From the NCBI GenBank assembly GCA_949130495.1, contig OX422221.1, forward strand, positions 144,989,405 to 145,053,404: a stretch of 64,000 nucleotides of DNA. Direction: 5' to 3'. Positions 35,922 through 47,164 of this stretch are shown one piece after another. Numbering within the stretch: the first letter of the stretch is position 1; each line of letters starts with the position of its first letter. Made by a program: the position numbers and the translations under genes. The stretch is from Sambucus nigra (Eukaryota; Streptophyta; Magnoliopsida; Dipsacales; Adoxaceae). The notes under the pieces are model-generated. The model made no database searches. It saw nothing but the letters and a program-made list of their open reading frames with translations, and was not told the DNA's origin.

Positions 35922-38900
35922 ATCAAGTTCTAGTGTCCTTAGGATCTGTACGGCTTATTATGCTTTCAGCATTGCTTTGTTTGTTATAGATCCCTATGTT
36001 TAGGATTGTCGATTCCTATGACGATATTTCGTTCTCCTGCTATCATATGTATACATTAGTATATTCTAATTTCGTTCGGATGTGTGCGTGTGCCGAGCGA
36101 AGACGGATGTAAGAAGAGGATCGTTAAGCGTACATCAGGAGGCAGGGCTCAGTTGAGATGATGAAATATATCCGAGGATGATGACCGCTGTCGAGCTCAC
36201 CTCCATTATGGCGCGAGAAGCCTCGACTAGAAAGGCGACTGAGGTGCAACAATGATTTTCGAATGCTGTTATAGTCAAATGAAGTGCGAGGGTAAACTTA
36301 CCCAACGTATTACAAAAATGTGTAGAGACTGTCAGTGGGAAATCTTAAAAACGCGAAAATTGTATGTGTTTACTAAAGGAGGTAAAGTATCCAAAGGCTT
36401 AAATATAGGACGGATTGTGGCAAACTGAAAGCGAAAATTTAAAAAAAAAAAAAATTTCTTGGCTTTCGGGACGAAATTATAATGGTTGGAGTCAACCACC
36501 TATTTTAGAAGTGGAATGCTATGATTATGGGAGAACCTTAGGTACAGTGTTGACCGTATGTTCCTTCCTCAACTGTTCAGGATGAGAAGCAAAGGTGGTT
36601 CTGAACTCATTGAGAGAGGGCATGTCAGGGGTCCATTCGTGAATATGAATCTTAACCGTTAGCGAATTTTGTATCGGAAGATGTAGATACAAGTGGGGGA
36701 AACGACTCCAAGTGGAAGACCAACTCGTAATAATAGTTGATAAAACTCGAGGAGGAAATTCTGATGGACAAACGATTCAGAGGTTGACATTGTCATATTT
36801 TGTCATAATAGATGATAACGCTTCCTTGTGGGGGAAGTTAAAGGAATCGAAGAATTTAGTCGAGAATGAGACTGAATGCAACGGTGGTGGTATAGCACCA
36901 TAAAAGGATGTGGATACACATCAGGAAAACCATTTAAATGCTTCAGATAGTTAAATTCTTACCAAGTGATGGTAAATTCAGTAAGTACTATTATAGATAG
37001 TAACATGATCTTTATGGCCTAAAAAGCTATGGAACAACCGGGATGGATAACAGGAATCGAGTCTACTAATGTCCGAGAGAAGGACAATCCTAACTTGGTT
37101 AGTTGGACAGGTGATAGGTGAATTAAGTGTTGGGGTATTTCTGTGCGGAGTGAAATCTCTCGCGATAATATGTTCCAAAGTGAGAAAAAGGGGCAAGAAT
37201 ATGGTGCCTAGTGAAGGACGACGATTAAAAATAATTTTGTTTTGGTTTGGGCAGACGTGTTACGTCCGAAAACCATTTGTGCAGTCAAGACGATAACCAG
37301 GATGGAAGTATAAGTTGTATCCTTAGAGGATGTGGCGTGTTTATGTGACACGAGCGAGTCACCATATTTTGTTCATTGCTAGGTTAGCATGTGAGACGAG
37401 CTTAATGCATATAATTATCAATGTTACTATTATGTAAAAAATTTCCTTAGTATAGCGGGATTTTTCTTTGGTGCTATCCGCGGGGGAAGAATGAGTATAT
37501 TAACAGTGTTTTATACTTTATTGAAGTTACTTGTTGTAGTGATGTGATACACGAGTATGATATTATCTTTGTTAAAATGTTATGAAAATGGGTAGTATGA
37601 TAGTAGGCATTTATTGCAAGGCTATCGGAGTAGTTGCATTGGTGAAACATGTTTTATGTTTGCTTTGGCGAGGCTTTACCTGTAAGAAGGTAGGACTTGC
37701 ACTTATATTATCTATCCAAGAGACTTCGGAGGAGATAGTGGGCTCGAGATACTCGATGCCAAAGTATGTATAGACTTTGTTAGTATAATTCCGTATGTAT
37801 CGGGATTTACCGTTGAGCGAAAAGATTTGACTCGGTATTATATTTAGCACTCCGGACTTAGTGGGAAGAAGAGTGCATTGTTATATTTATCCTTTAGAGA
37901 TGTGGGAGTTAATAGTTATACCCCTATTATTAGGGAAGGGAATTTCGATAATTCCGATCATATGTATCCGAGGTTTATAGAATGTAATTACCATCAACCA
38001 ATCCGGGACGATAGTGAAATCGGTGAAACGCTCTTTGTTAAGCATAATTACGGGAGAAATTGTAACTTTTCTGTCAAGGGACGGAATAAAGGGGTATATA
38101 CTATGGACGGAGGACCTAACGGATTTCAATAACCGACAATGCTAGGTAGTAGTGTATCGGGGGGGTTCCTTGTTTGGATTTAGCTTTGCGAGACATCCCA
38201 CGCATGAAACTTAGCTTAAGGTTGGAAATAGGGAGACGTTTGGACACTATTCCATGAGTTCGGTACCCTGGTCGAAAGGGGATCAAGTAATTATGTATGT
38301 AAGTTGGGAGTTGAATTTTGTTTTAAGGTCATTGGAGCCGGATTTTTGTGGTAGGAAAGCATTGAAAGTTATCCCCACGAGTTGAGGGGTGGAACTATGA
38401 TAAGGAGAATTTAAGAATTTTTATTTCTAGGGTGATTGAGAGTACCCAAATGTCATAACCGCGTACAGAACGCAAGGTGAATAAAGAGTTCGAATGATTT
38501 TTAGCATGGATTGTCTGGAAAGAACATTATATTATACAAAAGAGATAACCTGTAATCATTTTGATGAATAGAGCGTTAGTGAATTATTTTGGTTGTTGTA
38601 CAAATTTGAGAAATTTTTGTACTTATCTGAGGAAGGTTGAGGATTAGTATTCCTCTTTTATTTTCATTGAATTTGAATGCCCTATTCCTTCTATTCAATT
38701 GAATTTAGTTGGTCCTACAGATATGTAGCACGCCTTTCGCTCTCCCAGGGCGGTCGGAGTGTTACAAAAAAAAATATGGGCATCATTGTTGGCTACAGTT
38801 AAAATAGTCCGAGTCGAAGGGACGTGGTAATAGACGTGTGAAATAAATGTTTGTGGGACTAGTATAACGAAGTGGAAGTGATAGAGTGGATTAAATGTCA

Positions 38901-40235
38901 CATGAGGGGCGATAATACATACATAAGTGTGCAATTAGAATAGCACGCCCTAACTTGATTGGAAGGCTATGGGAAGCCATTCAAGAATTGGTATTCCTTG
39001 AATAGAGTAGAATTTAATTGTTATGAAGAACACTCGGAGCAGAGTTGTTAGTAGAGAAGAATGAGAGCGACTTGCACATACAAAGGGTGATGATGTTGGT
39101 ATGGTGTAAGAGATCCAGAAGTGCGCTTCGTGGAGAGAGGAGCACGGGTGGAACTTTCGGCATACGACAAGGAAGGAAGGGGAGTATTACGTGTCACTTA
39201 ATGTGAGACATTTCAAGGAAGAATCGATGTTTAACGGGACGTAGTGAGTAGTCTCTACATGCACCGCCCATAGGTAAGGTTTGGTTGAAAGAGAAGAATC
39301 AACCAAAGAAGATTTGTGTTTATCGACAATTCCTGAAATTGGAAGAGGTTGGTAAAGTCGGTAAAGTTCTTGGATGAGTTGCCATCCTCAAAACAAGATC
39401 AAGGGTTTATCCCGAACATGTGAATTAAGTCGTCGAGAGGAAGTGATTGATATTCCTTTAGGTTGGCTTACAATATTAACTAGTATGCCCCTAACTTCCT
39501 TTGAAAGGAAGGATCACGCCAGTGCATGGTCCGACGCAGCATAAATTTATAAATCGGGATGAGATCGGTGAATCCCACCTTTGAAATGGGATTTCAGGAA
39601 CCATCCAGGATGAGATTTCGTTTCGAGTAGGATGTATCACCCTTAGCCAAAGAATGGGCGCACGGTGATTAAAGATTTGTGGAGCCACGTGAAGGAAATT
39701 TTGGAATCTTGATACGATGATTTCAAGAATGCTCTGTAGAAGCACTCGTACCTGGTTGCCGCGTACAAGGTACTTATTAAGGTTTTGTTATGGAAGAACC
39801 TCGACTATTCTCCTTCCGTATGTTTATAGGAGAGTAGGTAATCAGAATTTTGGATCGGTCGAGAAAACATCCGAAAATGTGGTAGAATTCCACGACTATT
39901 TTAGGCGAGTAAGAGTGATCAAATGTTCGTAATATTTTCTCAGAATGGGAGTTTTGTATATGAATAAATCCGAGTATTTGTCATGTAGTGAGGTGCGGCC
40001 TCCTAAAGTTAGTGAGATAAGGAAATTTTAACGTATAGTCGTGACCTATGCGAATGTTGTCGGGTCGGAGCACAATGTGAAGTGTCTCTAATGAGAATGT
40101 AAAACAATGTTGCTGTGAGAGGAAAGCTATAGTGATTGAGCACCGTATATGTAGATAATTTTCATACTGACAAGATATCCAGAATTGTGATACCTGATAG
40201 GCCTTATTTTCTGAATTTTGGGACGAAATTCCGTT

Positions 40236-40248
40236 ATTAGGGGGGAAG
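40236..40248 (+). promoter_or_regulatory. Polypurine tract of the LARD-like element
   Basis: ATTAGGGGGGAAG, two bases before the TGTAATACCCC start of the 3' LTR. Confidence 0.85.
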
Positions 40249-40250
40249 TA

Positions 40251-43200
40251 TGTAATACCCCATATTTTCATGGCTTTTAAGTTATGAGATTTATTAAATT
40301 TAATTGAGATAAATTAATTTAATTTTAATCCGGAATGTTGTTCTAAATATTTACTAGCGTGACGAGAGTTAGTAATTATTGAAAATTTGTTATTTGTTGC
40401 ATATTACTAGATGAGTATAGTAATATATGAGATTTATTTTTATAACATTGTCACGTGTGAATAAAATGAGAATTTCGGAAATTTAAGTCAAGACGCGCCT
40501 GTGTCGTGTCAGGACTAAATGTGGATTAATAAAAGTGAATATTTTATAAATTGTTCGTATGGTCGTTTTGAGTGCGCTAACGCGTCCGGAAGGGTTGAGA
40601 TAGTCAGAAAAGTGTACCCGGGGGTTTAGTTTGGGTCTCGGGGTGTTTTTAGGCCTAATTAGTAACCCGGGAGGGCATTTTGGTCATTTTACATATTTGG
40701 GTAATTAAACCCACGAAAATCAGCAACCTATATCAGCCATTTAGGTTAACCATTTAGGGTTAGAATATTCAGAACCCTAGTACGGCCATTGGAGAAGAGA
40801 GGAGAAGGTTCTCAAGGCAATTCAAGGCCAAAAAGTCACCCGTTTGCACCGCCATCACCGCCAACGCGTAGATCGCGAGACAAGGAACGCAACTATACCA
40901 AAATCAGCCGTAAATTTGAATACCAAAAATCCCAGGCAAGTATTTATCTTGCATATTTTCATTGGTAAAATTTTCATATTAGTTTAGGAATGATTAGAGA
41001 TGAAAAATATGGAAGAAAACCCAATTTGTGATAGGAAAATCCATGTAGTATTGATTTATATGAAAATTCTGGAAACCTTGCCATGTAGAGGAATGTAACC
41101 ACGAAATTTTGATAATTATGAGAAGGAATTTCTAAAGAAAATTGGTTAGAAACCTGTTTAAGAGAATTTTAGTGTTCTTGATAATTAATTAACTTTTGGG
41201 GCTGTTAATCCTTGATTAAATGATCGAAATACCCATGCCTTACGTTGGAAACATCTGATATATTGTTATAATGTTAATAGTAGCATTTTGGGACATTTGG
41301 GTTTGGAAAATATGGATTTGGATGAAGAAAAGTGTTAGAACCCGTAACTGCAATTCTGCAGAAATCAAAATACCTGCTTGATCGATCGATCGAGCCCAGA
41401 GCTTCGATCGATCGAGCCCCAGACCTCGATCGATCGACCCCTCATGGCAGACTCCTATTTCCCTTGTTTAATTAGTTAAATTAAATTTATCGTTAAATAA
41501 TTCTTGGGTATTCTTAATAAAATGTTTTGGGAGATAGGAAAGACCAGTAGGACATATGAGTAAGTGTTGGGAACTTTATTATAAGACGAGAATTTTGCTT
41601 TTGGGATAATTATATAATGAACGATGAAACTACGTATTTCAAATGAGAGATTACGGCGAATAGCTACAATAGTGAATAGAGGTATACCTACTGAATTTTC
41701 TACTTGGAAGGATAGAGTCCACGAGTGTCACGTAATAAGTGAGAAAACTCTTCGAGTTAAGGTTAGAGATGAAACCTTATACGTAATACTATTAATGTGA
41801 AATTAAGGATAAATGTTGTAATTATGTGTGACGAGAGGAACCTATATTAATATGATGAAAGTGGTATATTTATATGATTGTGTGTACATATATTATATAC
41901 ATGTGAAAAACATACCGCGCTACTTGCTATCCTTGAGGTTACCGCGCTGGGACAGTCTTATCTTGATGATACCTTTATGGGGGATATTGACTTGTACCCT
42001 AGAAGATTGATATCCTTGGTACAGGCTATCGAATCGATAGTTTAGACGGTCCTAAGAGACGCGAGTATGTGCCATCCTCTTAGAGACTTGGAATCTATGC
42101 TTCGCCTCGATATTGTTTGTGTATGTGTTAATACAGTTCGAGAGTGATTCCGAAATTGTATTCCCCTTGATATGTGTGGTATGGGGTTTGGATAGTAGAA
42201 GTATGCACGCACCATAGTTTTATTTGGGGTGGTGTTATTTTATATATATTATACGAGTAGTTAATATATATATGAGATTTGGAAATTTGAACCTGCCTAC
42301 TGTGATTTGATAAGTAGGACATGGTTGATGACTCAAATAGTAAATACTTGTTTTGTGAAAGTATAATATGACACTGGAAAACTGTATAAATTAATAAAGC
42401 TAAAACGAGAGTTGTGCTACTAATTGAAAGTATTCTGTTTAAACAATGATATTGTTCGGTTTTGAAATCTTATGAGTAATTTAAGATAAGCTAAATTATT
42501 GGGAAGGTTAGTATGATAAAATAAAAAGATAAACCGTTGGGAAGGTTAGTACGATAGGCGTGCACATTAGAAGAGAGGTGAGAATTTCTCAAGAGAGTGT
42601 CGCTCTAATATGTTGTTGCATTGGCCTGTATCAATTTAAATACTTGCTAAACAAATTTTAAGTCATACACCCTATCGGGCTCTGACCCGTTTCTTTTTCT
42701 CCCTCTCTCTTGTATATATATGTATATATTTCACGTGCCCAGCCACAGGGGCGTCTTGGTTAGGATCCCTTGAAAGGAACGTGCTGCAGCTTAGGTGGGA
42801 ATTGCAGGTCACTTGCGTAGATGGATTCCTTTATTGACTCCACTTCTAGTATTCTCATTTATTGGGCATGTGTCGCCCTTTTCATTATTTCATTGTTATT
42901 GGGACATTTGTATTTTAGTTATTTCTAGTATTGTCACTATGGGATTTATTCAGTTTGAATTGTGTTACTTTACATTTCGCATGTTGACATTCGATTGACG
43001 AATGTTTTAAATTAATTGGATTGTGTTACAGGTTTATTGTGGTGTGATTCTTAATTGTTGAAATGTTGTTAATAAATAAATAAATCATTTTCTTTAAATA
43101 AAAATTTGGAAAGTAATGTTTAAATATGGTTTTGACACTTAGCTTAATTATTTAGGATGTTAAATTGGAAAGTTTATTTTTACGACAGTGATGCTCAGAA

Positions 43201-43275
43201 TGAACCAAACTGTTCACCTTGATTTAATTTAATAAAGGAGTGATCGCCCGGTATTTAATTAGGCGGGGTGTCACA
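40251..43275 (+). repeat. 3' LTR (3025 bp) of the LARD-like element
   Basis: Aligns end to end with 32867-35907. The GATC cluster (41379-41438) is one unit shorter than in the 5' LTR. The 5 bp after it repeat the GCACC before 32867. Confidence 0.93.
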
Positions 43276-43735
43276 GCACCACCAACAGATTTGGTCGTAC
43301 CACCAAGAAGATATTTCTTGTCACTTTCAGGAATACCAAAAAAGTCCTCTCACGTGTCTCATTGATAAGATGGCAGATGTAATCAGGAAGTAGCCCCTCA
43401 GTGAAGATCTGTAATAACTTGGACTTTTTGACCTCCTCCCTCATGTCGAAGGATCTTTTCCTGAACCTTCGGATGTAGGACACCACTTCTTCCCCGGGTC
43501 GTTGCTTCTCCCTCCCTAGTGGGGTCAAAGTAAATTCATCTTCCGCCAGAAAGAACTTCTGGATGAACAAAACATGCATCTCTTCCCACGTAGAAACACT
43601 TTTGGGAGCCAAATGAGAGTACCAGGTATATGCTTTATCGGTTAAGGGTTTAGAAAACTCCCTCAACCTGAGCTTCTTATTATTACAATGTGCCCCCAAG
43701 TGTTCAATGAAGCACTTAATGTGCTCTTTCATACT
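43276..43735 (-). pseudogene. gag, capsid part, of the Tat-like element
   Basis: An open stretch of about 150 codons: HIKCFIEHLGAHCNNKKLRL, FSKPLTDKAYTWYSHLAPKS, TWEEMHVLFIQKFF and GEEVVSYIRRFRKRS. This is the retrotransposon gag core (L.G.A..WY..L...SI.SW..L...F...F). It is cut at 43276 by the LARD-like insertion and continues at 32866. Upstream (43736 onward) the frame closes. Confidence 0.88.
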
Positions 43736-44420
43736 TTATTTCACAAACGTTAAATACCTGATGCACTAGTTATCTCCACTTCATAAATATTAAATGCCAA
43801 GACATGCCTTTTTCCTAACCACTGTGTGTCAGGGGGTTATTGTCACAGAGCTGGATCACCAACTCTTTGACAGACACAAATACCATGGTGGTTTACTCAA
43901 ATGCAGGTCTGACATTGCCTAGATAGTTAGTGACATCGGATAAAGTATATGTTACATTAAGTAGATGGTTGTTTGGTTCTCAACTCAATGCTCGATGGAA
44001 CTCCAAGCTGCTCTGCCCGAGGTTCCACGGCCAGGGTCCTTCGGTGTTTTACCAGGTGAATCTAAGATGGTCAGGACAATCCCCAACGGTGCCTCACTTC
44101 TCAATACTCCAAACCAAGTCCCTCTAAAGTTCCCACGATGAGGTCATTCGATAGAGCATGAAAGCTCTCCTAGGCCCTGCCAAGCCTGGTCTCTCGCGAG
44201 TACCGTTTGACCTCACACTAAAACTCATTATTATTCTCATTAAATCATTCCATCCGTTATATCTTACAGTTAATATAAACAAAGATACAATATGACTAAC
44301 ATAACAACCCAAAGTATGAGTTGCCACGCTAAGCTGCCTCGTTGAGTTGCCATGCTAAGATTCCTTACTTCTTAATCCCGAACGCTATTGTTGATGTGGA
44401 ATTACCTAGAATCTTAAAAT
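43736..44420 (-). other. Leader/5' part of the Tat-like element, border unresolved
   Basis: No LTR and no primer site could be recognised, and no copy of this sequence occurs at the left border near 27758. The right border with Copia is about 44420, where Copia RT reading resumes. The element thus seems to have lost its 5' LTR. Confidence 0.45.
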
Positions 44421-45213
44421 TACCTTCAAGCCCCCTCTACAGTTCCTAACTTTCAAACATGGAATATATCTCTTTAAGGATCAGTGTCCTAAGACACCTG
44501 ATGAGATTGAGAAGATAAAAGGCATCCCTTATGCTTCGGCAGTTGGGAGCCTTATATAAGCTATGCTATGCGCTATACATGATATCTGCTTTGTTGTTGG
44601 CATGGTTAGTTGATATAAGTCTAACCCTAGGAAATAATGTTGGACTGCTGTAAAATATATACTCAAATAACTAAAAAGAACAAGAGTTTATATGCTAGTT
44701 TACCAGGAAGAGAGTCAAGTACACATTGGGTATACCAACTCAAATTTTTAGTCTGATAGAGATTCCAGAAAGTCTACTTATGGATATTTGTTTACCCTAG
44801 GAGGTGGAGCCATTAGTTGGAGGAGTATCAAGAAATCTTGCATTGCTGATTATACAATGGAAGCAAAATATATGGCGGCCTCTGAGGTAGCCATGGAAGC
44901 AATATGTCTTAGAAACTTGCTAATGGATCTAGAAGTGGTATCTTTACTTCAATCGACTATTAATCATTATTTTTATAATAGAGTTGCGATTGCTAACTCA
45001 AAGGAATCCAGGATCCATAAGAGAGGTAAAAACATTGAGCGTAATTATCATCTGATTCGAGAATTTATGCAGCGGGGTGATGTCTCCGTTATGAAGATTT
45101 CATCAGAGAACAACCTGACACACCCTTTCACAAAGAGATTACCATCCAAGACTGTTAATAGTCACGTAGAGTGGATGTTAGTGAGATGCACTGCATCACG
45201 GCTTTTAGTCTAA
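44421..45213 (+). pseudogene. Copia RT end and RNase H
   Basis: The reading resumes FKHGIYLFKDQCPKTPDEIE and IPYASAVGSL, then ICFVVGMVS and WTAVKYILK, the usual linker after Copia RT, with stops between. From 44770 RNase H is open for 141 codons: YGYLFTLGGGAISWRS, YTMEAKYMAASEVAMEAICL (catalytic Glu in MEAKY kept), then NSKESRIHKRGKNIERNYHL and the end ENNLTHPFTKRLPS. DNxxAI is replaced by YNRVAIA, so one catalytic Asp is changed. It stops about 10 bp before the 3' LTR. Confidence 0.9.
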
Positions 45214-45222
45214 ATGGGAGTT

Positions 45223-46558
45223 TGTTAGAGAAGTAGACTAAAACTATGCTTTATGTAATAATTTTAGTTATGAATTTATTAATATAATAAAATTAGTCAT
45301 TCCTATTTTAATGAGAATCATGTATGGAAATAATAATTGCAGTATTTTATATATTACTAATGTCTTTTATTCTCTCTAGTAGGTTTTCTCATATGTAGAG
45401 TACGACTTACACACAGAGGATTAGATCATCAGTTCTTATGGAATATAAGGTTTATCGTTCATAGTCTTAAATGGAACTCGACACACCATCAGTAGGTCTG
45501 TAGCAAAATATTTTAGTAGGTCTATCTTGATTACATGAAACTTTATAGTTACAACTTATTGTGCTATTACACTTTGTGTGTATTGAACGGGACTAATTTG
45601 AGGTCATTGTTTTTATATACTGAATTTATAAGACAATGTACAATTCGTGATTGTTAGGTTTACTTAAGTCTCTTAATCCGAATGTGATTGATGGACAAAA
45701 GCACTAGTTATTTATTACTTTGACTTATCGGATGAGATTCATTATTGGATCAATAATCTTGATAAATTGGCTAACGTTGATTAATGTACGGTGAAAGTCT
45801 TTTGTAAATGGAATCCACGTTTCGGTTTAGACACTGGTGATACCCCCTTGAGATAGTTATAATTTTTATTTGTGTCAAACCCTGTAGGTGGATTATGTTA
45901 ATCTGACACTACAAATAAGTTAAGTTTGACTGCTCAAGGAATTAAAGAAGTTAATCAAATAAATTATTAGTAATTTATTTTATTAATGGGTATCTGTAAC
46001 CTTAATGTGGGGAGAATTATGTAATTAATAATGAGGAGCTCGAAATATAATTTTGAGTTAATGAGTGGAGTTTCAATTATAATTATTTAGTGGTATTAAA
46101 TATAATCAAGGGATAAAGATTAGGATCCGGGAAGGATTATGTTTTCTTAGATCTATTAGGAGCCACATCCTTATCTCTGCTTAGGGTCCCAACTATAGCC
46201 TATATATATGCACTTAAGTCTCATCCTTTCTTAACCTAGCCATCATTATTGGATACTCAAAAGACCCGAGTTCATTCTTATGAGAAAGACAGACAATGGA
46301 GAGGAAAAAGTACAAGAGAAGATGGTCACGAAATAGGAGCCGGCCCTATACTCATGGTTGTCCATATCGGGAATACAATAGAAGATCATGAGTTGAATCG
46401 AGCCATCACATGTTCTTCTCGTGATATAGAGAGATCAAATAAAATAGATCTCGCAGGTAAATGTTATATTTGTTATATAGGATTTCATGTATGTGTAATT
46501 TTTTTTGTAGTTTGATCTATACACATTTTCAGTAGACCCTTGGACTTCCACTTCAACA
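45223..46558 (+). repeat. 3' LTR of the Copia element
   Basis: 1336 bp partner of 23917-25247, preceded by TAAATGGGAG and followed by AGTTA. Confidence 0.9.
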
Positions 46559-47164
46559 AGTTATAGGTTACGATCATCACCCGTGATGATATTAAGCGTG
46601 ATAAAATTATGGGTCACGGTCACCATCCATGACCCACAAGGGAGAACACGGGTCATGGGCCCTTCCCGTGACCAGGAGCCATGTTGAGTTACAGTCTAAG
46701 CCCATGACCCAAAGGGGAGATTTTTTGTCACGGTTTTGCTTACAGTTGAGGGACGTGACCCTATTTTTTAATTTTTAAAAAAAAATCTTGGTCAGGGGTC
46801 TGGTCACAGTCGACACCCATGACCACTACCTATTTTTTATTTTAAATAAATTTATTGGTCACGAAATTTAAAAAATAAAATTTATTTTTCTGCATTCCTG
46901 AACAACCTGTAAAATTTTCAAACCTATATACAATTCCAGACATAAAATATTTATCCATTATGTAAACTTAACTAACATAGTCTTGTGTGAATAAATAATA
47001 AAATACAACTCATGCTTGATGAATATGTACGACACAAATTAAAATACAACGCATTTGTAGAAATTAAATAAAAATGGAACAAATGCTTGCGTGAATACGT
47101 TCTAAATGTTCCATATCCATTGATGCATGCAAAAAAAACTTCAAAATTGTCGCTAGTGGTAAGT
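46559..47164. other. CACTA left subterminal region
   Basis: To about 46870 it is packed with GGTCACGG, CATGACCC and GTGACC motifs in both orientations, likely transposase-binding repeats. The rest is AT-rich with no feature seen. Confidence 0.7.

Larger units (their letters stand above)
35908..40250 (+). other. Interior of the LARD-like element, non-coding
   Basis: 4343 bp. After the primer site comes a leader box GTTCTAGTGTCC (35927-35938). Two copies of a GGGACGAAATT box occur: 36464-36478, after an A14 tract, and 40216-40230, just before the polypurine tract. The second is the usual position for the end of Gypsy pol. The sequence between has only short open frames (the longest near 80-100 codons) with no recognisable motif. 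A possible gag trace GSIREYES near 36630 is too short to rely on. Confidence 0.75.
32867..43275 (+). mobile_element. Non-autonomous large LTR element (LARD-like), 3 kb LTRs
   Basis: 10,409 bp flanked by a perfect duplication GCACC (32862-32866 and 43276-43280). LTRs of 3041 and 3025 bp start TGTAATACCCCATATTTTCA and end GGCGGGGTGTCACA. A primer site follows the left LTR (35910-35921) and a TTAGGGGGGAAG tract precedes the right one. The 4343 bp interior has no gag, protease, RT or integrase that I recognise. By eye the LTRs differ by a few percent. The leader after the primer site resembles that of Gypsy B, so a chromovirus probably supplied the proteins. It split the gag of the Tat-like element and is the innermost level of the nest. 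Confidence 0.92.
23917..46558 (+). mobile_element. Ty1/Copia element, interrupted and lacking integrase and most of RT
   Basis: LTRs at 23917-25247 (1331 bp) and 45223-46558 (1336 bp) both start TGTTAGA(T/G)AAGTAGAC and end CAACA. The flanks are AATTA and AGTTA, a 5 bp duplication with one change. A primer site follows the first LTR and a TAAATGGGAG purine tract precedes the second. The interior keeps gag and a protease trace on the left and the RT end plus RNase H on the right, both in plus orientation. Between them (27610 to about 44420) sits minus-strand Gypsy sequence with its own insertion. Copia integrase and most of RT are missing, so a deletion accompanied or followed that insertion. 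It sits 52 bp inside the CACTA left end. Confidence 0.87.

Noticed and set aside
36600..36700. Possible gag trace (GSIREYES, then GRPTRNNS) in the LARD-like interior
   Set aside because: Only 8-residue matches separated by stops, within chance for 4.3 kb in six frames.
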